Origin: Thalassovita taeanensis
GTDB taxonomy: Bacteria; Pseudomonadota; Alphaproteobacteria; Rhodobacterales; Rhodobacteraceae
Reading direction: 5' to 3'
Length of the DNA: 64,000 nt
Assembly: GCF_900110775.1 (NCBI RefSeq)
Contig: NZ_FOEP01000001.1
Location: 124,001-188,000, forward strand
Program-made: the position numbers and the translations under genes
Shown here: in pieces, positions 9,205 to 17,213 of the stretch
Numbering within the stretch: the stretch's first letter is position 1
How the letters are laid out: each line of letters begins with the position of its first letter
Notes under the pieces: generated by a model
What the model was told of the DNA's origin: nothing
Seen by the model: the letters and a program-made list of their open reading frames with translations, nothing else
Databases searched by the model: none

Positions 9205-9325
9205 GGAATTTGAGTATTTGGATCAGAAAGAAGCAGGCAGGTTTCTTTCTGACAGAAATACTCCGGGGTTTGGGGTGGAACCCCAATCTGCCCGCAGGGC
9301 TTATCCTGTGCGCCGAAGGCGCCCC
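9205..9325. repeat. Composite intergenic hairpin/tail repeat element, copy A
   Basis: Two AGTATTT...CAGAAAGAA tails face each other (9212-9237 plus strand, 9238-9268 minus strand). Behind the minus-strand tail are the hairpin TTGGGG/CCCCAA (9270-9275 with 9281-9286) and the hairpin GCGCC-GAA-GGCGC (9310-9322). The order tail, hairpin, hairpin matches elements at 21456 and 49149. It occupies the gap between mmsA and the ligase gene. Confidence 0.6.
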
Positions 9326-9343
9326 GTTGGGTCAGCGGTGGTT

Positions 9344-9371
9344 GGGAAACGCCCCGGACAGGGCGTTTCCC
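9344..9371 (-). terminator. Perfect 11-bp hairpin after mmsA
   Basis: GGGAAACGCCC (9344-9354) pairs with GGGCGTTTCCC (9361-9371) around CGGACA. It begins about 10 nt past the mmsA stop. There is no U-tract, so it may block 3' exonucleases rather than terminate transcription. Confidence 0.55.
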
Positions 9372-9381
9372 GGTATTGGTC

Positions 9382-10881
9382 TTAGTCCATCGGCTTGAAG
9401 TTGAACTCTTCGCCGTCCTTGATGCCCGAGGGCCAGCGCGAGGTGATGGTTTTGGTGCGTGTGTAGAACTTGAACGCGTCCGGGCCATGCTGGTTCAGGT
9501 CGCCGAAGGCCGATTTCTTCCAGCCGCCGAAGGTGTGATAGGCCAGCGGCACCGGGATGGGCACGTTGATGCCGATCATGCCGATATTGATACGGTTGGC
9601 GAAGTCACGGGCGGCGTCGCCGTCGCGGGTATAGATCGCGGTGCCGTTGCCGTATTCGTGGTCCATCGCCAGTGCCAGTGCCTCTTCATAGGAATTGGCG
9701 CGGACGCAGGACAGGACGGGGCCGAAGATCTCTTTTTTGTAGATGTCCATGTCTTTGGTGACGTGGTCAAAGAGGTGCGGGCCCACGAAGAAGCCGTCTT
9801 CGTAGCCTTGCAGGTTGAAGTTGCGGCCATCGACCACAAGTTCGGCACCCTGCTCGACGCCGGTTTCGATCAGCTTGAGGATGTTGGCTTTGGCGGCGGC
9901 GGTCACGACGGGGCCGTAATCGACGTCGTTGCCAGCGGTATAGGGCCCGACTTTCAGCTTTTCGATGCGCGGCACCAGCTTTTCGATCAGGCGGTCGGCG
10001 GTTTCCTTGCCCACGGGCACGGCAACCGAGATCGCCATGCAGCGTTCGCCCGCAGCGCCGTAGCCTGCGCCGATCAGCGCGTCAGCGGCTTGGTCGAGAT
10101 CGGCGTCGGGCATGATGATCATGTGGTTCTTGGCGCCGCCGAAGCACTGCACCCGTTTGCCGTTCGCGCAGCCGGTGCCGTAGATATATTCGGCAATCGG
10201 GGTCGAGCCGACGAAGCCGACCGATTGGATGACCGGGTGGTGCAGGATCGCGTCGACGGCTTCCTTGTCGCCGTTGACGACTTGCAGGATGCCTTTTGGC
10301 AGGCCCGCTTCTTCCATCAGTTCGGCCAGCATCAAGGGCACGGAGGGGTCACGCTCGGACGGCTTCAGGATGAAGGCGTTGCCGCAGGCGATGGCGGGGG
10401 CGAACATCCACAGCGGGATCATGGCGGGGAAGTTGAAGGGCGTGATGCCCGCCGACACGCCAAGCGCCTGGCGCATGGAATACATGTCGATGCCGGGGCC
10501 GGCGCTGTCGGTGAATTCACCTTTCAGCAGCTGCGGCGCGCCGATGCAGTATTCGACGACTTCCAGGCCGCGCTGCACGTCTCCGGCGGCGTCGGGCAGG
10601 GTTTTGCCGTGCTCGCGGGACAGGGCTTCGGCCAGTTTGTCCATGTCGCGGTTCAGCAGGTCGACGAATTTCATCATCACGCGGGCGCGGCGCTGCGGGT
10701 TGATGGCGGCCCAGGCGGGTTGGGCGGCGGCGGCGATTTCAACGGCTTGATTCATCTCTTCGACACTGGCCAGCGGGCATTTTGCCTGCACTTCGCCGGT
10801 GGCGGGGTTGAACACGTCCGAGAAACGGCCAGACGTGCCTTTGACGTGCTCGCCGTTGATGTAGTGGGTCAGCTCTTGCAT
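9382..10881 (-). CDS. mmsA: CoA-acylating methylmalonate-semialdehyde dehydrogenase
   Basis: 499 residues, the standard length for MmsA. It converts methylmalonate semialdehyde (valine, thymine and inositol breakdown) to propionyl-CoA with NAD+ and CoA. Diagnostic sequences are the N-terminal HYINGEHVKGTSGR, ITPFNFPAMIPLWM, KPSERDPSVP, GFVGSTPIAEYIY and the catalytic Cys281 in GAAGERCMAIS. The family lacks the usual general-base Glu of hydrolytic aldehyde dehydrogenases and has CFGGAKNH there, as seen here. Start ATG at 10881 follows GGAGG. It is divergent from a LysR gene, a likely regulator. It probably heads the minus-strand valine cluster, although the repeat-rich gap downstream could separate transcripts. 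Confidence 0.95.
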   Translation of the reverse strand: MQELTHYINGEHVKGTSGRFSDVFNPATGEVQAKCPLASVEEMNQAVEIAAAAQPAWAAINPQRRARVMMKFVDLLNRDMDKLAEALSREHGKTLPDAAGDVQRGLEVVEYCIGAPQLLKGEFTDSAGPGIDMYSMRQALGVSAGITPFNFPAMIPLWMFAPAIACGNAFILKPSERDPSVPLMLAELMEEAGLPKGILQVVNGDKEAVDAILHHPVIQSVGFVGSTPIAEYIYGTGCANGKRVQCFGGAKNHMIIMPDADLDQAADALIGAGYGAAGERCMAISVAVPVGKETADRLIEKLVPRIEKLKVGPYTAGNDVDYGPVVTAAAKANILKLIETGVEQGAELVVDGRNFNLQGYEDGFFVGPHLFDHVTKDMDIYKKEIFGPVLSCVRANSYEEALALAMDHEYGNGTAIYTRDGDAARDFANRINIGMIGINVPIPVPLAYHTFGGWKKSAFGDLNQHGPDAFKFYTRTKTITSRWPSGIKDGEEFNFKPMD

Positions 10882-10987
10882 GGGGACTCCTCCGCTTACG
10901 CAATTTGCGGCAGCTTAGGCTTGCAAATTTCCGATGAACAGAGGCAAGTTTCCAAAAAGGTTTTGCAAAAATGCAGAGGGTGCGGGC

Positions 10988-11878
10988 ATGAACTGGGATG
11001 ATCTGAAGGTATTTCTGGCGGTAGCGCGGGAGGAAAGCCTGTCGGGGGCGGGGCGCGACCTGAAGGTGGACCCGGCCACGGTTGGCCGCCGGGTGGCGCG
11101 GTTGGAGGAGGAACTGGGCACGCCGTTGTTTGGCAAAAGCCCGCAGGGCTATGCGCTGACAGATGCGGGGCAACGGTTGTTGGCGCATGCGGAGCGTGCC
11201 GAACAGGCGATGGGCGCGGCGATGGAGGAGCTGGCGGGGCAGTCGGGCAATCTGTCGGGGCAGATCAGGATCGGCGCGCCGGATGGCTGTGCCAACTATT
11301 TGCTGCCGCAGGTCTGCGCGCAGATTGTCGAGGCCAACCCGGATCTGGAGGTGCAGATCGTGGCGCTGCCGCGGGTGTTCAACCTGTCCAAGCGCGAGGC
11401 GGATATGGCGATTGGGGTCAGCCCGCCGACGGCGGGGCGGCTGACGGTGCAGAAGATCACCGATTACAAACTGCATCTGGCGGCGGCGCGCGGGTATCTG
11501 ATTCAGCATCCGAAGATCGAGACGATGGAGGATCTGAAGGGGCACCGGATGATCGGATATATTCCCGACATGATCTTCGACAAGGAGCTGGATTATCTGA
11601 GTGAGGTCGGCGTGGAGAAGGTGCCGCTGGCGTCGAATTCGGTTTCGGTGCAGTTCCACTGTATCCGTCAGGGCGGCGGTATCGGGATCGTGCACGATTT
11701 CGCCATTCCCTCGACCCGGGGGTTGCGCAAGGTTCTGACCGAGGAGGTCAGTCTGACGCGCAGTTTTTACCTGATACGCCATGCCGATGACCGGCGGATG
11801 GAGCGGCTGAACCGGTTTGCGGTGGAGCTGGCCGAGGGGTTGCGGGCGGAGGTGGAGCGGCTTGAAGCTATGACTTGA
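10988..11878 (+). CDS. LysR family transcriptional regulator, divergent from mmsA
   Basis: 296 residues from ATG 10988. The helix-turn-helix covers about residues 3-62 (MNWDDLKVFLAVAREESLSG, then DLKVDPATVGRRVARLEEELG and LFGKSPQGYALTDAGQ), followed by a periplasmic-binding-protein-like effector domain. The motif PATVGRRVARLE belongs to a subgroup common in Rhodobacterales. The upstream 105 bp shared with mmsA contain TTGCAAATTT-type sequence that could hold a LysR box. Control of mmsA is inferred from divergence only. An 18-codon extension to 10934 is open but non-homologous. Confidence 0.9.
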   Translation: MNWDDLKVFLAVAREESLSGAGRDLKVDPATVGRRVARLEEELGTPLFGKSPQGYALTDAGQRLLAHAERAEQAMGAAMEELAGQSGNLSGQIRIGAPDGCANYLLPQVCAQIVEANPDLEVQIVALPRVFNLSKREADMAIGVSPPTAGRLTVQKITDYKLHLAAARGYLIQHPKIETMEDLKGHRMIGYIPDMIFDKELDYLSEVGVEKVPLASNSVSVQFHCIRQGGGIGIVHDFAIPSTRGLRKVLTEEVSLTRSFYLIRHADDRRMERLNRFAVELAEGLRAEVERLEAMT

Positions 11879-11937
11879 CAGATTGTCGCAGGCGGGGGAC
11901 GCTGGGGTAATGAAACGATATTGCGGAGGTTGCCTAC

Positions 11938-12372
11938 ATGCTTGTTCATCAGATCCTCAGGGCCAAGGGCGACGATGCGGTGGTGACCGTCAGGCCGGGC
12001 ACGTTGATTTCCGATGTGGCGCAAATTCTGGCGGAACGCCGGATTGGGGGCGTGATCGTGTCACTGGACGGGCAGGTGGCCAGCGGCATTCTGTCAGAGC
12101 GCGATATCGTGCGGGCATTGGCGGTGCGCGGCGCGAGCTGTCTGCACGAGCATGTCGAGGACATGATGACCCGCAATCCGGTCTGCTGTGCGCGCAATGA
12201 CAGCGCCGACACGGTGCTGACGCGGATGACCGAGGGCCGGTTCCGGCATATGCCGGTGGTCGAAGACGGTGTTCTGGTCGGCATTGTCACCATCGGCGAC
12301 GTGGTCAAGGCGCGGCTTCAGGAGCTGGCAATGGAGAAGGATGCCTTGGAAGGGATGATTATGGGGCATTAG
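11938..12372 (+). CDS. CBS-domain protein
   Basis: 144 residues comprising two CBS motifs and little else: the first from VTVRPGTLISDVAQIL to SERDIVRALAVRG, the second from DMMTRNPVCCARND to VGIVTIGDVVKARLQEL. Paired CBS motifs form a Bateman module that binds adenine nucleotides and usually regulates a partner; the partner here is unknown. The last 20 residues (LQELAMEKDALEGMIMGH) form a tail common in stand-alone alphaproteobacterial CBS proteins. Start ATG follows GGAGG. It may be cotranscribed with coaD, 75 bp downstream. Confidence 0.92.
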   Translation: MLVHQILRAKGDDAVVTVRPGTLISDVAQILAERRIGGVIVSLDGQVASGILSERDIVRALAVRGASCLHEHVEDMMTRNPVCCARNDSADTVLTRMTEGRFRHMPVVEDGVLVGIVTIGDVVKARLQELAMEKDALEGMIMGH

Positions 12373-12447
12373 CCCTTGCATTCCGGGGCGCAATAATATT
12401 GCGTGCGCGCGACAATACCTTTTGCTTCTTGAGGGAGGAGCGCGCAA

Positions 12448-12942
12448 ATGCGTATCGGACTTTATCCGGGTACATTTGACCCGATCACTTTGGGTCATAT
12501 CGACATCATCCGCCGCTCGGCCACTTTGGTGGACAGGCTGGTGATCGGGGTGGCAATCAACCGTGACAAGGGGCCATTATTTTCCCTTGAGGAGCGGGTC
12601 GCGATGATCGAGGTCGAGATGGCCCGGTTGCAAGAGCAGACCGGCACCGAGATCGTGGTGCATCCGTTTGAAAACCTGCTGATCAACTGCGCTCATGATG
12701 TGGGTGCGCAGGTGATCGTACGCGGGCTGCGGGCGGTCGCGGATTTCGAATATGAATTCCAGATGGTCGGGATGAACCGCGCGCTCGACAGTTCGGTCGA
12801 GACGGTGTTTCTGATGGCCGAGGCCAAGCATCAGGCAATTGCCAGCAAGCTGGTCAAGGAAATCGCCCGGCTGGATGGCGATGTCTCGCGCTTCGTGACC
12901 CCGGCTGTGAAGGCCAAGCTGCTGGCCAAGCTGGGAAAATAA
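12448..12942 (+). CDS. coaD: Phosphopantetheine adenylyltransferase
   Basis: 164 residues, the normal size. It transfers AMP from ATP to 4'-phosphopantetheine in the penultimate step of CoA synthesis. The nucleotidyltransferase motif is GTFDPITLGH (residues 8-17), with the family loop RGLRAVADFEYEFQM around 91-105 and the second ATP site ASKLVKEIARLDG near 130. The start follows GGGAGGAG. It ends 16 bp before the convergent hydrolase gene. Confidence 0.97.
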   Translation: MRIGLYPGTFDPITLGHIDIIRRSATLVDRLVIGVAINRDKGPLFSLEERVAMIEVEMARLQEQTGTEIVVHPFENLLINCAHDVGAQVIVRGLRAVADFEYEFQMVGMNRALDSSVETVFLMAEAKHQAIASKLVKEIARLDGDVSRFVTPAVKAKLLAKLGK

Positions 12943-12958
12943 TGCGCCGGGCGTTTGG

Positions 12959-13936
12959 TCAGGCGGTCAGCGCTGTGGCGCTGTCCGCGTCTGCCATGGC
13001 GGTGCGGATGAAGCTGTTGCAGGCCTCAGGTTGCGTCAGCGGCAGCATATGGCCGCCGTATGTCAGCGTGAGTTTTATCGCCGGATGGTGGTTGGTCAGC
13101 TCGACGCCTTGTATCTGCGGATCAAGGATACGGTCCTCGCGGCCAAACAGGATATGCACCGGCACGCGCAGCCCGTCATAGCCGTTGCTCATCCATTTCA
13201 GATCGCGCCCGGAGGCGAGGAAATCGCGGCAGGTGTTGCGGAAGGATTTCGGGCGCAGACCCAGCAGCCCGCCGCCATCGACGCTGTACCCGGTGGGCAC
13301 GTCCTCGGGGCCGAAGATATAATCGAACACATCCTGCTGATTGCGGATCGAGGCCGGGGTGGCAAAGGTCCAGCTGAGGACAAACCGCTTGAGGCCCGAG
13401 GGAATGGCGAGCGGTTTGAACGGCGGCGCCGGTTCCGCGGTGGCCACGGTCAGCGGCGCCAGCAGGGCCAGGCCGCGGGTTTTCTCGGGGTGCTCGAGCG
13501 CCAGGCACAGGGCGATTGCACCGCCCAGCGAATGGCCGACGATCAGCGGGCGGTCCAGCCCCAGCGCGTCGATCACCTCGATCATCTGCGCGGCCTGCGC
13601 GCGGGGATTGGCGGGGGTATGGGCGGGACGCTCGGACCAGCCCATGCCGGGCCGGTCAATCGCCACGACCCGGTGGTCGCGCGCCAGAAGATCAATCAGC
13701 CCCATGTCGAAATTGCCCAGCTGTCCGCCCAGCCCGTGGATCATCAGAATGGCCGGGCCGGTGCCCCTGTCGGCATAGTGCAGCTTGCCGGTGGAAATCT
13801 GGATGAACTTGCCGCGTGGCGGCACGGCGGCTTCGACCTTGCGCTTGGTGCGCCATGTCTTGGTCACCGGCCAGCCGAGGCCAACCGCACCTGCGGCGGG
13901 AAGCGCCAGTTCCAGAAGTGTCGAAATGAGGCTCAT
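12959..13936 (-). CDS. Alpha/beta-fold hydrolase with N-terminal membrane segment
   Basis: 325 residues from ATG 13936 (AAGGGAACC upstream). Residues 1-25 are hydrophobic (LISTLLELALPAAGAVGLGW), a likely anchor or uncleaved signal. The hydrolase core has the oxyanion loop MIHGLGGQLGNF, the nucleophile elbow GHSLGG with Ser, an acid in GREDRILDP and the catalytic His in TYGGHMLPLTQPE near the C-terminus. The substrate is unknown; haloalkane dehalogenase-, esterase- or peroxidase-like activities share this fold. No genomic partner suggests a pathway. Confidence 0.85.
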   Translation of the reverse strand: MSLISTLLELALPAAGAVGLGWPVTKTWRTKRKVEAAVPPRGKFIQISTGKLHYADRGTGPAILMIHGLGGQLGNFDMGLIDLLARDHRVVAIDRPGMGWSERPAHTPANPRAQAAQMIEVIDALGLDRPLIVGHSLGGAIALCLALEHPEKTRGLALLAPLTVATAEPAPPFKPLAIPSGLKRFVLSWTFATPASIRNQQDVFDYIFGPEDVPTGYSVDGGGLLGLRPKSFRNTCRDFLASGRDLKWMSNGYDGLRVPVHILFGREDRILDPQIQGVELTNHHPAIKLTLTYGGHMLPLTQPEACNSFIRTAMADADSATALTA

Positions 13937-14027
13937 CACCGGTTCCCTTTGTGATTGGGGGCAGGATGGTCGGCGCGGCGGAGCCTGGCAAGTGGTGCCG
14001 GGGGTAACGTGGCGTCGGGGGCGGGGA

Positions 14028-14171
14028 TCAGCGCCAGAAGGCGGTCCATTCGATCAGATCGCCGAATTTGCGAGCAAGGAACAGGATGGTGTCGCCCCCG
14101 GTCAGCAGCATGTCTGCCACCACCAGTGAGACAATCAACAGCCCCAGCACGATCGATATCTGATTGGTCAT
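14028..14171 (-). CDS. 47-residue single-helix membrane protein upstream of hydrolase, downstream of gap
   Basis: The minus strand encodes MTNQISIVLGLLIVSLVVAD, continuing to a C-terminus DLIEWTAFWR and TGA. One hydrophobic helix (residues 5-20) is followed by LLTGGDTILFLARKFGDL. I recall similar short proteins, ending in a hydrophobic LIEWLAFWR-like tail, in other Rhodobacterales near gap; this is memory, not a search. It is too short for many gene finders. It lies 78 bp downstream of gap and may be in its transcript. Confidence 0.6.
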   Translation of the reverse strand: MTNQISIVLGLLIVSLVVADMLLTGGDTILFLARKFGDLIEWTAFWR

Positions 14172-14249
14172 GCCCGGCCCTGTTCCCGTATTGCGGCGCT
14201 GGGGGAACTATGCCCAAGCGCCGCAAAAGGTGCAAGCTGTGGCGAAGGC

Positions 14250-15254
14250 TTAGCCCCGCAGGCGGCCCATCGCAACGGCCACATCGGCCATGCGGCAGGA
14301 GAAGCCCCATTCGTTGTCATACCAGCTGAGAACGCGCACGAGACGGCCACCGATGACTTTGGTCTGGTCGGGGGCGAAGATCGAGCTTTCCTCGGTATGG
14401 TTGAAGTCGATCGAGACTTTGGGCGCGGGATCGTAGCCCAGAATGCCTTTCATCGGACCGGCGGCGGCGTCGGCGATGATCTGATTGACCTCTTCTTCGG
14501 TCACGTCGCGGGCGGCGATGAAGGTCAGGTCCACGGCCGACACGTTGGGTGTGGGCACGCGGATCGACGAGCCATCAAGTTTGCCTTTGAGGGTGGGCAG
14601 GACCTCACCGAGGGCCTTGGCGGCGCCGGTCGAGGTGGGGATCATCGACATGGCGGCGGCGCGGGCCCGGTAGAGGTCCTTGTGGCGGCGGTCGAGGGTG
14701 GGCTGATCGCCGGTGTAGGAGTGGATCGTGGTCATGATGCCGGATTCAATGCCGATGCTTTCATGCAGCACCTTGGCCAGCGGCGCCAGGCAGTTGGTGG
14801 TGCACGAGCCGTTCGAGACCATCACATCATCCGCCGTCAGTTGGTCGTCGTTGACGCCCATGACGATGGTTTTCTGCACGTTCTTGGCCGGGGCCGAGAT
14901 CAGCACCGATTTGGCGCCGCGCTCGATGTGTTTGGCGGCTTTTTCGCCGTCGTTGAAGTTGCCGGTGCATTCCAGCACGACATCGACGCCGGACCAGTCG
15001 AGTTCATCCATGTCATAGGTCGACATCACCTCGAACGCGCCGCGGCCAAGGTCCATGGTGCCGTCGCCGACGGTCACGGTGCCGGGGAAACGGCCATGCA
15101 CGCTGTCGAAACGGATCAGGTGGGCGGCGGTTTCAAGCGGGCCGGTTGCGTTGATCTTGACCACTTTGATATCTTCGCGCGCGCTTTCGGCAATGTGCGA
15201 AAGGGTGCTGCGGCCAATACGGCCAAATCCGTTGATGCCGACGGTGATGGTCAT
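14250..15254 (-). CDS. gap: Glyceraldehyde-3-phosphate dehydrogenase, type I, GapB-like cofactor site
   Basis: 334 residues. It has NAD(P)-binding GINGFGRIGR at the N-terminus, the catalytic SNGSCTTNC with Cys151, and the C-terminal SWYDNEWGFSCRM. At the end of the second strand, where NAD-dependent enzymes have I-N-D, this protein has I-N-A (Ala36). B. subtilis GapB and other NADP-preferring, gluconeogenic enzymes have the same Asp-to-Ala change, so NADP use is likely but not proved. The gene stands alone, without pgk or tkt adjacent. Two LacI-type operator sequences lie upstream (15344-15376), suggesting control by a central-carbon regulator. Confidence 0.95.
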   Translation of the reverse strand: MTITVGINGFGRIGRSTLSHIAESAREDIKVVKINATGPLETAAHLIRFDSVHGRFPGTVTVGDGTMDLGRGAFEVMSTYDMDELDWSGVDVVLECTGNFNDGEKAAKHIERGAKSVLISAPAKNVQKTIVMGVNDDQLTADDVMVSNGSCTTNCLAPLAKVLHESIGIESGIMTTIHSYTGDQPTLDRRHKDLYRARAAAMSMIPTSTGAAKALGEVLPTLKGKLDGSSIRVPTPNVSAVDLTFIAARDVTEEEVNQIIADAAAGPMKGILGYDPAPKVSIDFNHTEESSIFAPDQTKVIGGRLVRVLSWYDNEWGFSCRMADVAVAMGRLRG

Positions 15255-15343
15255 GTTCTCAACTCCTGAAGCGAATGAAATTCATGCGTGATATAAACGG
15301 GCATTGGCTTTGCTGAAAGTTAAAAAATAGAGATTTATTAAAG

Positions 15344-15376
15344 TGTTAGCGCAAACCTGCCTTGGTTGCGCTAACG
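15344..15376. promoter_or_regulatory. Double LacI-family-type operator upstream of gap
   Basis: TGTTAGCGCAAACC (15344-15357) and TGGTTGCGCTAACG (15363-15376) are inverted: GTTAGCGCAA matches TTGCGCTAAC exactly. Each has the GCGC core typical of LacI-family sites and fits a TGTTAGCGCTAACA consensus (which I recall for alphaproteobacterial CceR) at 12 and 11 of 14 positions. They sit about 90-120 bp upstream of gap, between it and the DUF808 gene. Confidence 0.45.
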
Positions 15377-15468
15377 ACTTTCCTGCCGGAGGATGCCGCA
15401 GGATCAAGGCTTGTTTGCAGGGCTGCTTCGTCTAAGTTGGGCGAAACGGCTGAAAATGAGGTACGGGC

Positions 15469-16434
15469 ATGAGTGGTCTTCTGGCATTGCTGGACGATGT
15501 GGCGGCAATCGCCAAGGTGGCGGCGGCCTCATTGGATGATGTGGTGGGGCAGGCGGCCAAGGCAGGGGCCAAAGCGGCGGGCGCGGTGATTGATGACGCC
15601 GCCGTGACGCCGAAATATATCCACGGTTTCGAGGCCAGCCGCGAGTTGCCGATCGTGTGGCGGATCGCCAAGGGCTCGTTCAAGAACAAGCTGGTGTTCT
15701 TGCTGCCGGTTGCATTGCTGCTGTCCAGTTTCGCGCCCTGGGCGATCATGCCGCTGCTGATGCTGGGCGGGTGTTACCTGTGTTTCGAGGGGGCGGAGAA
15801 GATCCACCATGCGGTGTTCCCGCATGCGGTGCATGAGGAGGAGGGGGCGATCCCCGATGACCCGGCGCATCTGGAAGAGCAGAAGGCGGCGGGGGCGATC
15901 AAGACCGATTTCATCCTGTCAGCCGAGATCATGACCATCGCATTGGCGGCGATCCCAACCGGGAATATCTGGATGCAGGCGGCGGTGCTGGCGGCGGTGG
16001 GGATTGGCATTACGGTGCTGGTGTACGGCAGTGTGGCGCTGATCGTGAAAGCGGATGATGTTGGGCTGCATATGGCGGACAATGGCCGGTTGGGGATGAC
16101 CCGTTCGCTTGGACGGGGGATTGTGAAGGCGATGCCGGGGTTTTTGCATGTGCTGACGCTGGTGGGGACGGCGGCGATGCTGTGGGTTGGCGGATCGATC
16201 GTGATCCACGGGTTGGATGTCTTGGGGCTTCCATGGCTGTACGAGCAGATCCACGCGGTTGCGCTGATGGTTGGGCATGCGGTGCCGCAGCAGATGGAAG
16301 CCGCGATGGAATGGCTGACGACGGCGGCAATTGACGGCGTTTTGGGCGTGGCGCTGGGTCTGGTGCTGATCCCGATTGTGACCCGCATCATCACGCCGTT
16401 GTGGCGCGCGGTGGCGGGGCTGCGCGGGGCTTGA
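15469..16434 (+). CDS. DUF808 inner-membrane protein (YedI-like)
   Basis: 321 residues. The N-terminus MSGLLALLDDVAAIAKVAAAS is the family signature and is followed by several membrane helices (about 60-85, 145-175, 190-215 and 235-260, with more near the C-terminus). Conserved YLCFEGAEKIHH lies near residues 103-114. The family is found across proteobacteria without an established function. The gene is divergent from gap and stands alone. Confidence 0.88.
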   Translation: MSGLLALLDDVAAIAKVAAASLDDVVGQAAKAGAKAAGAVIDDAAVTPKYIHGFEASRELPIVWRIAKGSFKNKLVFLLPVALLLSSFAPWAIMPLLMLGGCYLCFEGAEKIHHAVFPHAVHEEEGAIPDDPAHLEEQKAAGAIKTDFILSAEIMTIALAAIPTGNIWMQAAVLAAVGIGITVLVYGSVALIVKADDVGLHMADNGRLGMTRSLGRGIVKAMPGFLHVLTLVGTAAMLWVGGSIVIHGLDVLGLPWLYEQIHAVALMVGHAVPQQMEAAMEWLTTAAIDGVLGVALGLVLIPIVTRIITPLWRAVAGLRGA

Positions 16435-16503
16435 GGGCTTGAGGCGCGTGGTCATCTTGTGACTGGCGGCTTCGAGCCTGACGTGTCGATTGCTGCGCCG
16501 CAG

Positions 16504-16962
16504 CTAGATGATCCGTTGCTGTAGCTCCTTTGGGTCATCTACATCGACGTGCCAAAACGCGGCAGCGCCTTCTGGCATCATGTGAAGCACGCGTTCGAAG
16601 TCTCTCTTGTTCGTGCAGCGCCGGACCGCCCACGCTGTCGCTTCAATTGCGTTATCCGGTGTCAGATTGTGGTTCACTCGAACCCGTTTTACCTCGGCAA
16701 TCAACTCGGAGCGTTCAGAAAACGGCACCGGACCCTCGCTTACATCCCAGCCATTCACAAAAATCGCACGAAGCACGCTTGGAAGCACAGCCGCGAATTC
16801 CAAGCCTTGCTGGGCCGTCAAGCGGCGCCGAAACACCTGAAGAACAGCATCCACAGCCGTATAAGCCATGTTGTCGGACTCTAGCGACATGCGCTCCTTC
16901 ACGTCATCGAGAAAAGCCCGCCATTCCTTGGAAGCGTGCCTGTATGTCCATGGCATTGGCAT
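16504..16962 (-). CDS. DUF2267 family protein
   Basis: 152 residues from ATG 16962 (weak AAGGG upstream). The body PMPWTYRHASKEWRAFLDDV, then YTAVDAVLQVFRRRLTAQQ, FAAVLPSVLRAIFVNGWD and ATAWAVRRCTN resembles DUF2267 proteins, small helical proteins of unknown role often linked to stress genes. Another Met two codons on (16956) is possible; the frame continues upstream to 17160 but with unrelated sequence. Base composition is visibly poorer in GC than both neighbours (DUF808 and tkt), and the gene is in no operon, which may indicate recent acquisition. Confidence 0.75.
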   Translation of the reverse strand: MPMPWTYRHASKEWRAFLDDVKERMSLESDNMAYTAVDAVLQVFRRRLTAQQGLEFAAVLPSVLRAIFVNGWDVSEGPVPFSERSELIAEVKRVRVNHNLTPDNAIEATAWAVRRCTNKRDFERVLHMMPEGAAAFWHVDVDDPKELQQRII

Positions 16963-17160
16963 GGGAGATGTCGCCCTTGTTAGGTTTCGGCCAACAATAG
17001 CGTAGCCGTTCAATGCTTGGAATATCGAGGCCTCGTAAGTCCGCTTCGTCCGCGAAGCCGACATTTGACACAGCGAGGCGCCTTTTGCAGAAATCCGCGT
17101 GAGGTGGTCTGAGTTGAGCCCATCCGTTCTTGGCTGGATTTTGGAGCATGGTCGCTGCAC

Positions 17161-17195
17161 AAAAAAAGGCCCCGGCGCAGGCGCGCGGGGCCTTT
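17161..17195 (-). terminator. Rho-independent terminator of tkt
   Basis: AAGGCCCCG (17166-17174) pairs with CGGGGCCTT (17186-17194); the minus-strand transcript ends in TTTTTTTG. It lies about 20 nt past the tkt stop. Confidence 0.85.
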
Positions 17196-17213
17196 GATGT
17201 AGCTGTGGAAGGA

